A stretch of DNA of 64,000 nucleotides from Clostridiales bacterium (lineage in GTDB: Bacteria > Bacillota > Clostridia > Christensenellales > Aristaeellaceae). The stretch covers positions 2,356,001 to 2,420,000 of the forward strand of contig CP069419.1 of NCBI GenBank assembly GCA_017569285.1. The letters run 5' to 3'. The position numbers and the translations under genes were made by a program. Shown here one piece after another: positions 18,632 to 27,123 of this stretch. Numbering within the stretch: position 1 is the stretch's first letter; each line of letters starts with the position of its first letter. The notes beneath the pieces were generated by a model that saw nothing but the letters and a program-made list of their open reading frames with translations, was not told the origin of the DNA and ran no database searches.

Positions 18632-21600
18632 TTATTTCCGCAAGCTGTCCGCCTGGATTTCGATCTTCCAGGGACCGTGCGCGAAACTGCTGGTGATATA
18701 GACAGCTGCTTTCAGTCCCTCCTTGTTGAGGGATTCACGCGTGCACCGGTAGGCATATTCGACCCAGCTTTCTGCTCCGTCTTCATCGGTGGCCCATTCG
18801 ATAACGGATACCTCTTCTGAAGGATTATATTCTTCAAACGGTCTCCAGGCGGAAACGTTGAAGATCGGACGGTATTCATAGCCGCTGCTGTCCGCCAGCT
18901 TGCCGTTGTTGATCACATGCATCCGGATGTGCAGCCGGCCGTCTTCAGGATAACCGATTCCGTCCAGCGTTACGTTTTCGGCAATCGGAATATCCAGCGA
19001 ATCGGTACTGTCGAGCACCTTGATGTCCATCTCTTTTGCATACTTCCTATATTCAGGATAATCCGGGAACGGTATTGCATTCTCCGGCAGATCCACCAGT
19101 TTCCAGGTTCGGTCCTCATACTTCCGGAGCAGCGGCAGCAGGTCGACTTCTTTCTCCTTGTAGAACAGCAGGTCCCTGCTCAGGCTGCAATTCAGGTTTC
19201 CTTCGATGTTATACAGTTGATCACCCGGGATATACATCGCGTAGCTGGCGTAGTGCTCTTCAGCATCCTGTTCCAGGTACGAAACCGACCAGCCGTCCAT
19301 AGGATAATCGACACCGCTGATATGCAGCCAGGGAGCATATTCCTCATGCCGGCCCACGCGGTCTCCCGTCAGGTCCTTCAGCGAATAGAGGATCAGGGAT
19401 CCTTCTTTCTGAATGGCGGCAGATATGATTTCCAGGCGGATACCGTCCGATTCGCAGGTGAGGCCAAGCGGAACCAGGGAATCTACCAGCGAAGGATGAT
19501 TGCTTTTAATGAAGGACATAGGATCCGAACTGGTTACGGTACCGGCATCGGCAGAAGGGAAATAATAGTCCCTTCGGCTTTCCGCCCGCGCCATCCGGAA
19601 TTTCAGGATTTCTTCCGCAGTCATCGCTTTGCAGTCCCGCAGGCTTTCCGGGTCCAGGTACCAGAGGCCGTCGGCTTCCTTCCGCATGGAAACGGCTGCA
19701 TGGTACCAGGTTTCCCGGGCCGAACGGCTGCGGAGGATGCAGTCGGCGGTGTATTCCGTTTCACCGGACTTCAGGGGTGTTGAATCAACGATCTCCGGAT
19801 TGCCGAACGGGAAGAGGGTTTTCAGGGTTTCCAGCGAATCAGCGGCCTGTTCCTTCCAGGCCGGGACGCACAAGTCCAGCAGCCCCTGCCAGTTTTCCGC
19901 ACGCCACAGCTGGATGCACTTCAGCAGCCGGGTGTTCGCGTAGGGGATGATTTTGGCTTCAGCGGTCTCTTCCGGTTCCGCAGCAGGGGTTTCCGCCGCT
20001 TCCGCGATCTCCCCGGTGCTGACCCAGATCTGTTCAGTCGGGATCTCAATGCTCCAGGTGCCGGAAACGGCTGTTGAAAAACAGTCTGCTGTCATGATCA
20101 GCGACGCGTCATCCCGGATTTCGCCGTTCAGCTTCAGCTGCACTTCCAACCAGGGCCCGGGGACCCGGCTGTTTCCGTCCCAGTAAAGATGGGAAGGCCG
20201 GTCCGGCTGAATGAAATCTTCCTCCTGGATGATGCCGGAAGCGGATTGGATGGTCGGATAAGTATAGCCATAACTCTTTGGATAACGCAGCTGCACGTGC
20301 AGGATTCCGTCCTTATCCAGGTCAATACCGGACAGGATTACATAATCGCTCAGGGGGATTTCCCGGGAACTGGCGGGATCCAGGACTTTGACGCCCAGGT
20401 CCCGGATCTGTGAATCGGTAAACCGCGTGTCCCAGGGGACGCGGTGGATGTGGCCGTTTGTCACGATCGGCGGACTCGTCAGCGCCCGGGGCTGGCCGCC
20501 GTATTCCCGCAGCAGCGGGATCAGGTCGATTTCCAATTCATGCAGGGTACGCAGGTTTATCATGGAAAGGGCAGCCATCCGATCAAAATCCGTGAGATCT
20601 GCCGGTTCAAGGAAACTGGTACATGCTGCAAGGATGACCTTGTTTGCTGCCGGGTCCACATATCTGTAAGGCAGGTACGTACTCCACGAGCTTTCGTCAT
20701 ATGACGGGCCGAGGGACAGTATCGGGAATTCCAGGTTGGGATCCCCGGTCAGCCGGCTGCCTTCCAGATCCTCCAGCGAGTATACGACCAGGGCACCCTC
20801 TTTCGACAATGCGGCGGAGATGATCTCCAGCTTTATACCGGAAGATTCACAGGATAAGCCAATCGGTACCAGGGACGCAGCCAGGACCGGATCCGCCTGC
20901 ACGAGGGCCTGCATGAGCCGCTCTTCCTCCGGGATCTCCTCTTCCGCGGTTTCCGGAAGGTGCCGCGAAGCCAGGACAGTATAATCCTTCAGGGAATCCG
21001 GATTGATATACCAGAGGCCGCCGTTTTCCTTCTTTACGTTCAGGCTGATCATGTATTGTGTTTCGGGTTTCTCTATGTCACTGACCGTAACGTTCATGAC
21101 ATACCCGGCGTCCTCAGTTTCTTTGATGCCGGTGATTGCGTCAAATTCGAGCGTATCGGGGGTCATGAATCCGGTGAGGTCCGCCAGCGAGGCGGCCGGG
21201 TCCGGCTGCCGGTCCCGCCATTCCTGGGAGCACATTTCCAGCAGCTCCGCCCACTTGTGATCCCGCCACCGGCTGAAAAACCAGACCGCCTGGACATTTG
21301 CCTCGGGTACAGGCTCCACGGTGGGCACGACCGCGCCCCACTGATCCCAGGTGACGCTGTTTCCTTCGAGCACGACGGTATCGGTTCCGCCTTCGCCTTC
21401 CGGCTGGGCCAGCGGGACGAAGTCCGTCGGCAGCGGCTTTTCGGCCACCAGGGTGGCGTCTGTTTTGAGCGGATCCGGATAGGGCTGCGAGCCCTGCAGG
21501 CCGGAAAACACCCCGATGCCGGCACACAGCAGCAGAGTCAGCGCTGCCGGGAGGGCGATGGCGCGGAAAGCGATCCGCCCGGTGTGTGCGGGGGCTTCCG

Positions 21601-21709
21601 ACAGCTTTCTGGTGATTTCCGCCCGTTGGGAGGGCAGGGTATCGATTCCGGACAGGCACTGCTCGAAGGTTTCGCGCAGTTTCCGGTCCCGCTTTTCATC
21701 ATTGGTCAT
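18632..21709 (-). CDS. Very large transmembrane anti-sigma factor with alternating external repeats
   Basis: About 1025 residues. The N terminus (FEQCLSGIDTLPSQRAEITRKL) matches the shorter anti-sigma factor, followed by one membrane helix (~45-70). The external part alternates two repeat types: A, an ~110-residue module ending GLWYINPDSLKD / GLWYLDPESLRD (twice), and B, the LVPIGLSCESSGIKLEIISA / LVPLGLTCESDGIRLEIISA module (twice), giving A-B-A-B. Probably senses an envelope signal and releases the cognate sigma. The ATG at 21709 is chosen for GAAGGAG 9 nt upstream; it overlaps the sigma stop. Unusually large for the class. Confidence 0.8.
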   Translation of the reverse strand: MTNDEKRDRKLRETFEQCLSGIDTLPSQRAEITRKLSEAPAHTGRIAFRAIALPAALTLLLCAGIGVFSGLQGSQPYPDPLKTDATLVAEKPLPTDFVPLAQPEGEGGTDTVVLEGNSVTWDQWGAVVPTVEPVPEANVQAVWFFSRWRDHKWAELLEMCSQEWRDRQPDPAASLADLTGFMTPDTLEFDAITGIKETEDAGYVMNVTVSDIEKPETQYMISLNVKKENGGLWYINPDSLKDYTVLASRHLPETAEEEIPEEERLMQALVQADPVLAASLVPIGLSCESSGIKLEIISAALSKEGALVVYSLEDLEGSRLTGDPNLEFPILSLGPSYDESSWSTYLPYRYVDPAANKVILAACTSFLEPADLTDFDRMAALSMINLRTLHELEIDLIPLLREYGGQPRALTSPPIVTNGHIHRVPWDTRFTDSQIRDLGVKVLDPASSREIPLSDYVILSGIDLDKDGILHVQLRYPKSYGYTYPTIQSASGIIQEEDFIQPDRPSHLYWDGNSRVPGPWLEVQLKLNGEIRDDASLIMTADCFSTAVSGTWSIEIPTEQIWVSTGEIAEAAETPAAEPEETAEAKIIPYANTRLLKCIQLWRAENWQGLLDLCVPAWKEQAADSLETLKTLFPFGNPEIVDSTPLKSGETEYTADCILRSRSARETWYHAAVSMRKEADGLWYLDPESLRDCKAMTAEEILKFRMARAESRRDYYFPSADAGTVTSSDPMSFIKSNHPSLVDSLVPLGLTCESDGIRLEIISAAIQKEGSLILYSLKDLTGDRVGRHEEYAPWLHISGVDYPMDGWSVSYLEQDAEEHYASYAMYIPGDQLYNIEGNLNCSLSRDLLFYKEKEVDLLPLLRKYEDRTWKLVDLPENAIPFPDYPEYRKYAKEMDIKVLDSTDSLDIPIAENVTLDGIGYPEDGRLHIRMHVINNGKLADSSGYEYRPIFNVSAWRPFEEYNPSEEVSVIEWATDEDGAESWVEYAYRCTRESLNKEGLKAAVYITSSFAHGPWKIEIQADSLRK

Positions 21710-22226
21710 TCGGGTCATCTCCTTCCAGTACATCCCGCAGCCGGGCATATGCCTGGCGCATCCGTTTGGACACCGCCATCGGCGTCAGGCCAAGCACCCC
21801 GGCAATCTCTTCGTTGTTCATGCCCTGCTGGTATTTCAGCAGGATCACCTCCCGGTTTTTCACCGGCAGTTTCATGACCGCGTTCATCAGGTCCATATGG
21901 GCCTCATCCGGCGGCGGAACAGCGTCCGGAATCTGGTCCGCGCACAGTTCCGAGCCGCGGCGCCGGAACCAGGCGGACCGGCGGAAGTCTTTGCAGGTGT
22001 TGACCACGATATGGGTCAGCCATGTTTTTTCGGAAGATTCCCCGCGGTAAGTGTGGTACCGGGTATATGCCTTAAGGAAGCTCTCCTGCAGCGCCTCCTG
22101 CGCCAGGTGGATATCCCGCAGGTACACATAGCAGAGCTTCAGCATTTCCTTTTCATACTGGATGACCATCCGGTTGACCGCTTCCGTGCGGTCGGATTCC
22201 CCGGTCATGGTGATGGACGTCTCCAT
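21699..22226 (-). CDS. ECF-type RNA polymerase sigma factor (second copy)
   Basis: 175 residues, clearly paralogous to the sigma at 17953-18465: YEKEMLKLCYVYLRDIHLAQ in region 2, SSEKTWLTHIVVNTCKD, and region 4 NREVILLKYQQGMNNEEIAG with MAVSKRMRQAYA. The ATG at 22226 has GGAGG 8 nt upstream; the earlier TTG overlaps that site. It overlaps the downstream anti-sigma gene by 11 nt. The two pairs look like an old tandem duplication, and differences in region 4 are few, so cross-recognition of promoters is plausible (inference). Confidence 0.9.
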   Translation of the reverse strand: METSITMTGESDRTEAVNRMVIQYEKEMLKLCYVYLRDIHLAQEALQESFLKAYTRYHTYRGESSEKTWLTHIVVNTCKDFRRSAWFRRRGSELCADQIPDAVPPPDEAHMDLMNAVMKLPVKNREVILLKYQQGMNNEEIAGVLGLTPMAVSKRMRQAYARLRDVLEGDDPNDQ

Positions 22227-22266
22227 TCCTGTTGCCTCCAATTCCGGTTCGCCTCCTTCACAGGGA

Positions 22267-22297
22267 TAGACGAAGCAGAAGGAAGAAAAGTAAACCG
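22267..22297 (-). promoter_or_regulatory. Putative ECF-type autoregulatory promoter, sigma gene 2
   Basis: On the minus strand, CGGTTTAC (22290-22297), 17 nt, CGTCTA (22267-22272), at a position equivalent to the site before sigma gene 1. Flanking leader sequence is also partly conserved. Confidence 0.55.
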
Positions 22298-22338
22298 GCC
22301 GGGTTATTTGTTTCCCGTTATCTCAAAACAGAGAAAAT

Positions 22339-22385
22339 GGGAGGCAGGGAACTCCTCCAGGGCCGAAGCCCGTTCCCTGCCTCCC
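22339..22385 (-). terminator. Terminator downstream of the orphan sensor gene
   Basis: A long hairpin, outer arms GGGAGGCAGGGAAC and GTTCCCTGCCTCCC (14 bp perfect) with an inner GGGC/GCCC stem, and T-rich sequence following on the minus strand. Confidence 0.75.
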
Positions 22386-22407
22386 GGCTCTCCACGGGAG
22401 AAGCGGT

Positions 22408-24531
22408 TTATGCCCCGGCGGGCCCGCTTTCTCCCACCCAGATATCCTGTACCGGAACCTCAGCGGTCCAGTTCCCGTTGACCACATCCACCAGTTCGGT
22501 GATGTAAACCTTGATGCCCAGGCGGTATCCGGCCAGCTCGTCCCAGGGAATGATGAACTCCTGGAAGTCCGCCCAGTTTCCCTTATTGCTATTCCATATG
22601 ATGTCGCTGTTCCAGCTGTGTATGCAGTCGTCCCTGCCGTTGACCGTTCGGCACACGTCTACAACCTCGATACGGGGACAGCGCCGGGAACCGTCTGCTT
22701 TGAAATGCTCATTGTCAATATAATGGACCTGGACGTGGAGCTGTCCGCCGACGACGCCGATGCCGCTCAGCTCGAGATTTTTGTGCAGGCGGACGGAGAG
22801 GGGATCCTGGTAGTCCAGGACCCTGACGCCCGCCTTCCGCAGGTCTTCGGTGGTATAAAACTCAGTGCCTTCGGGGCCGTCGCTTTTGACATACCGTTCC
22901 TGAATCTCCGGAACTTCCACCAGCTTCGCCCGGCTGCCGTATTTCTGCAGCAGGCCCAGGATGGACTGCCCGGTGCGGCGGCATACATTGAGGTAAGGTG
23001 CCTCCAGCCGGAAGGCGGAGCCGGTGTCCAGGGCTTTTTTGCCGTCTGCCTTAAAATGTGTGGCGAAACAGGCTTTCCCGGCAGCTTCGTCATAATGCAG
23101 CGGGAATATGGTCTGTCCATCATCAATCGGGGAAAGGACATTCACGATCGGGTAGGAAAGGTCATTGATCCGGCTGCCTTCCGGGTCTTCCATTGAATAG
23201 ACGGCCAGGCCGGCGGTTTCATTGATGGCCGCGGAGATCAGTTCGAACCGGATGCCTTCTCTTTCACAGACACTGTGAAGGGGCACAAGCTTATCCACAA
23301 GATCCCGGATTTCGGCCGGTTCGCCGCGGAGGCGGGCTTTGAGTTCATCCTGCCAGTCATACGGGGCCGGATCGGCCGCCGGGGCGGCTTTAGCTGCGGA
23401 GGCCGCGGCTTCGGCCGGCGTGACAGATCCCTTCCATACATCCGCCAGCGGGATGCCAATATTCCAGTTGCCGAAAATCTCTTTCGCGATTTCGGTGATC
23501 TGCACCCGGATTACCGGCCGGTCTCCCTCCTTCGGATTCCAGGGGAAAATGAATTCCTGATAATCCGGGAGATATTCATTCCTGTCGACAGCCCATGAGA
23601 CTGAATTTTTCCAGGACCCCCAGTCCATATAATTCCCGTTAAACCCGCAGTTCACCCATACGCTGCTGATTGAATGGAGGGCAGTTGGCCAGGAACGGTG
23701 GGCATTTTCCAGGTAGTGGACCTGGACGTGCAGCTTCCCGTCCGCCACAGCGATGCCGCTCAGTTCGAGGTTTTTGTGAAGACGGACAGAGAGCGGGTTT
23801 TTGTAATCCAGGACCTTGACGCCCGCGTTCCGGTAATCCTCTGTGGTGTAGTATTCCGGGTTTTCAGGATCATCATTCTTCGGGTACCGTTTCAGAATCT
23901 CCGGGACATCCACAAGATCTGAGCGGCTGCCGTATTTTTCCAGCATTCCCTGGATAAACAGGTCGGACGTGTGCTCGACCTGCAGGGAAGACATGCTGGC
24001 TGTAATCTTTTCAGGGAGTTCAGCCGGAGCGTCAAACTGAAGAAAGGCGATATAAGTGACCTTTGGATCTGTTTCGCTGTGATGCAGGAAGGTATAGGTG
24101 CCGTGACTTCTGACAGGAGCGCAGGAAAAATCCACAATCGGGAAAACGAAATCAACATCGATTTTTCCCTCCAGGTCCTGCAGGGAATAAACAAACAGGG
24201 CCTGCTGCTCCTTTACAGCGCCGGCAATGATTTCCAGCCGGATTCCATTGTCCTCACAGCTGAGATTCAGCGGGACCAGGTCGTCCACGATTCCTTTCTC
24301 CTCATCAGGCACACGCCAGAAGTGAGACCGGATGGCTTCCGACGACAGGAGAGATTCCGCCGGGGCGGCGGACGGAGCAGCCTGTTCCGGCGCGCCGGCG
24401 GTTTCGGCTCCCTCACCGAAGCCTGGAATGACCGCCAGCAGCAGCGCCAGCGCCGCGGCGGCGGCCAGGAGCCGGCATAGGATCTTATTGATTGGGATAT
24501 CTTTCATGTTCCGTTTGTTTTCATGTTTCAT
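22408..24531 (-). CDS. Exported paralogue of the anti-sigma external domains, no sigma partner
   Basis: 707 residues. A hydrophobic helix near residues 18-40 (LLAAAAALALLLAVIPGFGEG) acts as signal peptide or anchor; the remainder is external. It has two copies of the same module as the neighbouring anti-sigma factors (LVPLNLSCEDNGIRLEIIAG and LVPLHSVCEREGIRFELISA, each with a VYSLQDLEG/VYSMEDPEG strand). The sigma-binding segment FEQxxxGIxxxPSQRA is absent and no sigma gene overlaps, so it may be a decoy, co-sensor or structural surface protein. An ECF-type promoter like those of the sigma genes lies upstream, suggesting it is a regulon target. AAAGGAGAATAACCCG supports the start. Confidence 0.72.
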   Translation of the reverse strand: MKHENKRNMKDIPINKILCRLLAAAAALALLLAVIPGFGEGAETAGAPEQAAPSAAPAESLLSSEAIRSHFWRVPDEEKGIVDDLVPLNLSCEDNGIRLEIIAGAVKEQQALFVYSLQDLEGKIDVDFVFPIVDFSCAPVRSHGTYTFLHHSETDPKVTYIAFLQFDAPAELPEKITASMSSLQVEHTSDLFIQGMLEKYGSRSDLVDVPEILKRYPKNDDPENPEYYTTEDYRNAGVKVLDYKNPLSVRLHKNLELSGIAVADGKLHVQVHYLENAHRSWPTALHSISSVWVNCGFNGNYMDWGSWKNSVSWAVDRNEYLPDYQEFIFPWNPKEGDRPVIRVQITEIAKEIFGNWNIGIPLADVWKGSVTPAEAAASAAKAAPAADPAPYDWQDELKARLRGEPAEIRDLVDKLVPLHSVCEREGIRFELISAAINETAGLAVYSMEDPEGSRINDLSYPIVNVLSPIDDGQTIFPLHYDEAAGKACFATHFKADGKKALDTGSAFRLEAPYLNVCRRTGQSILGLLQKYGSRAKLVEVPEIQERYVKSDGPEGTEFYTTEDLRKAGVRVLDYQDPLSVRLHKNLELSGIGVVGGQLHVQVHYIDNEHFKADGSRRCPRIEVVDVCRTVNGRDDCIHSWNSDIIWNSNKGNWADFQEFIIPWDELAGYRLGIKVYITELVDVVNGNWTAEVPVQDIWVGESGPAGA

Positions 24532-24644
24532 CGGGTTATTCTCCTTTCAGGACGTCTTCAGCGCCTGCGGCCGCGGCGCGGCCTCCATTCCGCGCCCCGC
24601 GTAAACGCCGGGGTTCCTCCGGGTTCAAAATCCCCTTTATATAA

Positions 24645-24674
24645 TAGACGTATTAAAACAGCAAAAATATACCG
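24645..24674 (-). promoter_or_regulatory. Putative ECF-type promoter before the orphan sensor gene
   Basis: On the minus strand, CGGTATAT (24667-24674), 16 nt, CGTCTA (24645-24650), matching the sites in front of the two sigma genes. Confidence 0.5.
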
Positions 24675-24705
24675 GCATTTTTACAAAAATATCAAAATCC
24701 GGCAT

Positions 24706-24736
24706 AAAAAAGGGGAGGCAGGGCTATCTGCCTCCC
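24706..24736 (-). terminator. Terminator of the small-membrane-protein operon
   Basis: A perfect 9-bp stem GGGAGGCAG/CTGCCTCCC followed on the minus strand by T-runs; ends transcription of the genes at 24752-25783. Confidence 0.8.
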
Positions 24737-24751
24737 GCGGCGGGCTGTGCT

Positions 24752-24871
24752 TTACCGATTTTCCGAAGTCCGGTTCATCCGGATCAGGTGGCGGAGCCAG
24801 CACAGCAGGGCGGCAGCTGCGCCCATGGCCGCAATGGGAATCAGCACGGTTGCAAAACCCGGCAGTTTCAG
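24752..24871 (-). CDS. Possible 39-residue single-span membrane peptide, CTG start
   Basis: An open frame starting at a CTG that overlaps the stop codon of the upstream small membrane protein, with AAGGAAGG placed a few nt before it. The peptide is strongly hydrophobic in the middle (ATVLIPIAAMGAAAALLCWL) and basic at the end (RHLIRMNRTSENR), the pattern of a small membrane protein. It ends just before the operon terminator. Evidence is the frame, hydrophobicity, overlap and site only; a non-ATG start makes it uncertain. Confidence 0.35.
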   Translation of the reverse strand: MKLPGFATVLIPIAAMGAAAALLCWLRHLIRMNRTSENR

Positions 24872-25158
24872 TCATCCTTCCTTCCCATATTTTCCGTTTC
24901 CCGCCGGGCGCGGATCCCTTTGATGATCCGGCGGATGAGGAACAGCAGCACGGCAAAAGCGCCTGTGATCACCCCGAAGAGGATGACCGGGAACCGCGTG
25001 CCCGCGAAAACCCCGGGGAAGAAGCCCAGGACCAGCAGCGCGAACATCAGTGAGAATACCCACACCAGCAGGTCCCCGACCCGATAGAAGCGGTAAATCC
25101 GCTGCCCATCCTTGCGCTCGACGCTTCTCAGCCAGTAAAACCCGTTGGGGCGGCGCAT
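24868..25158 (-). CDS. Small two-helix membrane protein
   Basis: 96 residues with two membrane helices (about residues 29-50 and 55-76) and basic ends. The linker AGTRFPVILFG is shared with the upstream protein (SGTRFPGMVLAG), so the two are paralogues. No known family. AAAGGATG lies 12 nt upstream of the ATG. It is part of a minus-strand run of tiny proteins directly behind the sigma/anti-sigma block, but separated from the previous gene by a terminator-like hairpin. Confidence 0.6.
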   Translation of the reverse strand: MRRPNGFYWLRSVERKDGQRIYRFYRVGDLLVWVFSLMFALLVLGFFPGVFAGTRFPVILFGVITGAFAVLLFLIRRIIKGIRARRETENMGRKDD

Positions 25159-25198
25159 CTGGAAACCATCATCCTTTCTCGGCGGACAGGCCGGGTAT

Positions 25199-25243
25199 AA
25201 AAAGAGGCAGGGACCCCTCCAGGGCTTTCGCCCGATCCCTGCC
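25199..25243 (-). terminator. Terminator inside the small-membrane-protein run
   Basis: Outer 8-bp stem GGCAGGGA/TCCCTGCC, inner GGGC-GAAA-GCCC hairpin, then T-run on the minus strand. Shares the GAGGCAGGGA core with the hairpin at 22339. Confidence 0.7.
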
Positions 25244-25264
25244 CCGGCAGGCTGCCGGATCTGC

Positions 25265-25525
25265 TCACTTGGAGAAAAACCTGCGCAGCACGGCGCGAAG
25301 GAAGAACAACAGCCCGGCGATCCCGGCCATGATGCCGGCCAGGACCATGCCCGGGAAGCGCGTACCCGACGTGAGGTCCGGGCAGAATTCCGCGACGATC
25401 AGGACGCAGAAAAGGCCCAGGGCGCACATGGCCGGTCCCACGGTCTTCCGGAAGAGAATCGAAAGACGGTCCTCTTCCTTCCCGCGCTTCGACGGGAGAT
25501 AATAACTGCTGCTCAGGCGGCTCAT
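25265..25525 (-). CDS. Small two-helix membrane protein (paralogue)
   Basis: 86 residues from ATG 25525 (93 from the GTG at 25546). Two membrane helices in the C-terminal two thirds, with SGTRFPGMVLAG between them like the neighbour at 24868-25158, and a polar charged N terminus (YYLPSKRGKEEDR). Unknown function. Start uncertain: AAGGA is 12 nt before the ATG and overlaps the GTG. Confidence 0.55.
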   Translation of the reverse strand: MSRLSSSYYLPSKRGKEEDRLSILFRKTVGPAMCALGLFCVLIVAEFCPDLTSGTRFPGMVLAGIMAGIAGLLFFLRAVLRRFFSK

Positions 25526-25564
25526 CAATTCATTCCATCCTTTCACGGGTGAGGGCAGGGGCGG

Positions 25565-25783
25565 TTATATCGTCAGCAGGCCTTCGCAGTAGAGATGGCG
25601 CTGCTGCTTGTAATCCACATACAGGTACGGCTGCTGGCTGTCATTGATGTACGGATCATCGCGGAGGCGATCCGCGCGGACATCGGCGGCATTCATTTCC
25701 GGACTGGTTTTTCCTTCCGCCGGAACGGTTCCGGCAGATCCATCGGGGAACGCATAACGGACAGGCTCGAACTCTTTTTTCAT
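25565..25783 (-). CDS. Small acidic hypothetical protein
   Basis: 72 residues, soluble, with no signal peptide or membrane segment; ends YVDYKQQRHLYCEGLLTI. AGGAGGG lies about 9 nt upstream of the ATG, a good site. First gene of the minus-strand run of tiny proteins. No homology recognised. Real by its ribosome-binding site and by same-strand close packing. Confidence 0.5.
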   Translation of the reverse strand: MKKEFEPVRYAFPDGSAGTVPAEGKTSPEMNAADVRADRLRDDPYINDSQQPYLYVDYKQQRHLYCEGLLTI

Positions 25784-25885
25784 CTTTCCAATCCCTCCTG
25801 GGAGTCATTACAGAAATAAAGACACACAAAGTTTCTATTTTTTGCAGCTTTTTGGAATTTTTTTTATATTTTTTTTCGAAAATGA

Positions 25886-25912
25886 AAAACCGGGCGGCCG
25901 AAAGGCCGTCCG
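25886..25912 (-). terminator. Rho-independent terminator of the ImmR/ImmA operon
   Basis: A 9-bp stem CGGGCGGCC/GGCCGTCCG with a GAAA tetraloop and a T-run on the minus strand, just past the zinc-ribbon gene. Confidence 0.85.
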
Positions 25913-25927
25913 GAAGGCAGAAATGGT

Positions 25928-26194
25928 TCAGTTTTCAGCCGGGCTTTCCTCCCACGGCGCCAGCAGGCCGCCCAGGAGGAAGGCCGTGGGGGCGCCGCAC
26001 TGCTCGCAGAAGCGGGCATCGGGCGGGCAGGTGTGCCGGGGCGCCAGGCCGTCCTTCGGCCGGCAGAGGTTGCGGCGGCTTTCCCCGCAGCGGGGGCAGT
26101 AGTCCTTCTCCGGCAGGAAGTCTGTATTCCCGCAGCCGGGGCAGCGGAGGGCCAGGCCGCCGGCGGTCACTTCGGACGTGCCGGGATAGATCAT
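25928..26194 (-). CDS. Zinc-ribbon protein, coupled to ImmA-like gene
   Basis: 88 residues with two zinc-ribbon modules: CPGC...CPRCG, then a degenerate module ending CEQCG. The ATG at 26194 overlaps the stop of the upstream ImmA-like gene (ATGA) with GGAGGAGG before it, so translation is coupled. It continues the row of ribbons at the end of the preceding protein, as though the same ribbon array had been split into two polypeptides. Binding partner unknown; single-strand nucleic acid or protein binding is typical of such ribbons. Confidence 0.68.
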   Translation of the reverse strand: MIYPGTSEVTAGGLALRCPGCGNTDFLPEKDYCPRCGESRRNLCRPKDGLAPRHTCPPDARFCEQCGAPTAFLLGGLLAPWEESPAEN

Positions 26195-27123
26195 TCGGCA
26201 TCCTCCTCCTTTGCGAGCTGCCGGCGGATAAACGCCCCGCGGACGTCTTTCCATTCCGGCAGGAGCCCGCGGCGGGCGTATGCGGTTTCACTGCCGCAGG
26301 ACGGGCAGAAGCGGGCCCCGGGATGGCAGGCCCGGGCACAGGATTCATCGGCGCAGGTGTTGAAGGCGGGCGTGCCGCAGATGCGGCAGAAGCGCGCGTT
26401 TTCCGAAAACTCCGTATTCCGGCAGAGGGGGCACCGGGTGACCCGGCCGGTTTTATCCGCCGGGGCCGCCGGATACGGAACGGGGAGAACACCGGGGGCC
26501 GGGCCGGATTTCCGGCCGCAGGCGGCGCAGTATGCCGCGCCGGGAGCGGACAGCAGGCCGCAGCGCAGGCAGATGTTTCCCCGGACCGGGGTGAAGATAT
26601 CCGGGTTTCCGAGGTTTTCCAGCCGCCGGGCGGCCGCCTGCTCCGAAACGAGGAAGGCTTCCGCCAGGGCGGAAAGGTTCCGGGGGCGGCAGGCGCGGAC
26701 AAGCCCGGCAGGCATCAGCAGGCGGCCGGCAAACTCATCCGCCTCCAGGTCGTCCCGGAGGCGCTCCTCCGGGGATTTCGCCTGTCCGGGAATCGCCAGG
26801 TGGCCGCAGAAAATATGCCCCAGCTCATGGGCCAGGGTGAAATTGCAGCGCCGGTCCGGGGAACGCTCCTTCCAGCGCTCCGGGACCGGCTTCATGACGA
26901 TTGCATAGCTGTCGACCGACGGGAAATATCCAGCCACGGCGTCGAACGCGGCGGACAGCCGGCTGGTTTCCAGGATATCCAGGCGGATGAGCTGCTTTTC
27001 GCGGATGGTATCCAGCAGGCGGAAGCAGTTCAGGGGAAAGGAACAGACGTCATATTCCCGGATGAAGCGCCGGACGCTGCGGCCGACGACAAAAAGGCTC
27101 TCCGCGGAAAGCCGCGGGTTCAC
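26191..27123 (-). CDS. ImmA/IrrE-type metallopeptidase with zinc-ribbon tail
   Basis: 310 residues. Residues ~30-150 form an ImmA/IrrE (DUF955) peptidase: HELGHIFCGH supplies the HExxH zinc site (about residue 100) and EADEFAGRLLMP the downstream Glu. The C-terminal half adds about three zinc-ribbon modules (CLRCG/CAACG, CPLC/CRICG, CxxxxC/CPSCG). ImmA enzymes cut a partner ImmR repressor to induce mobile elements. Starts at GTG 27123 overlapping the end of the XRE gene, the usual ImmR-ImmA coupling. The extra ribbons are unusual and may sense or bind a signal. Confidence 0.83.
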   Translation of the reverse strand: MNPRLSAESLFVVGRSVRRFIREYDVCSFPLNCFRLLDTIREKQLIRLDILETSRLSAAFDAVAGYFPSVDSYAIVMKPVPERWKERSPDRRCNFTLAHELGHIFCGHLAIPGQAKSPEERLRDDLEADEFAGRLLMPAGLVRACRPRNLSALAEAFLVSEQAAARRLENLGNPDIFTPVRGNICLRCGLLSAPGAAYCAACGRKSGPAPGVLPVPYPAAPADKTGRVTRCPLCRNTEFSENARFCRICGTPAFNTCADESCARACHPGARFCPSCGSETAYARRGLLPEWKDVRGAFIRRQLAKEEDAE

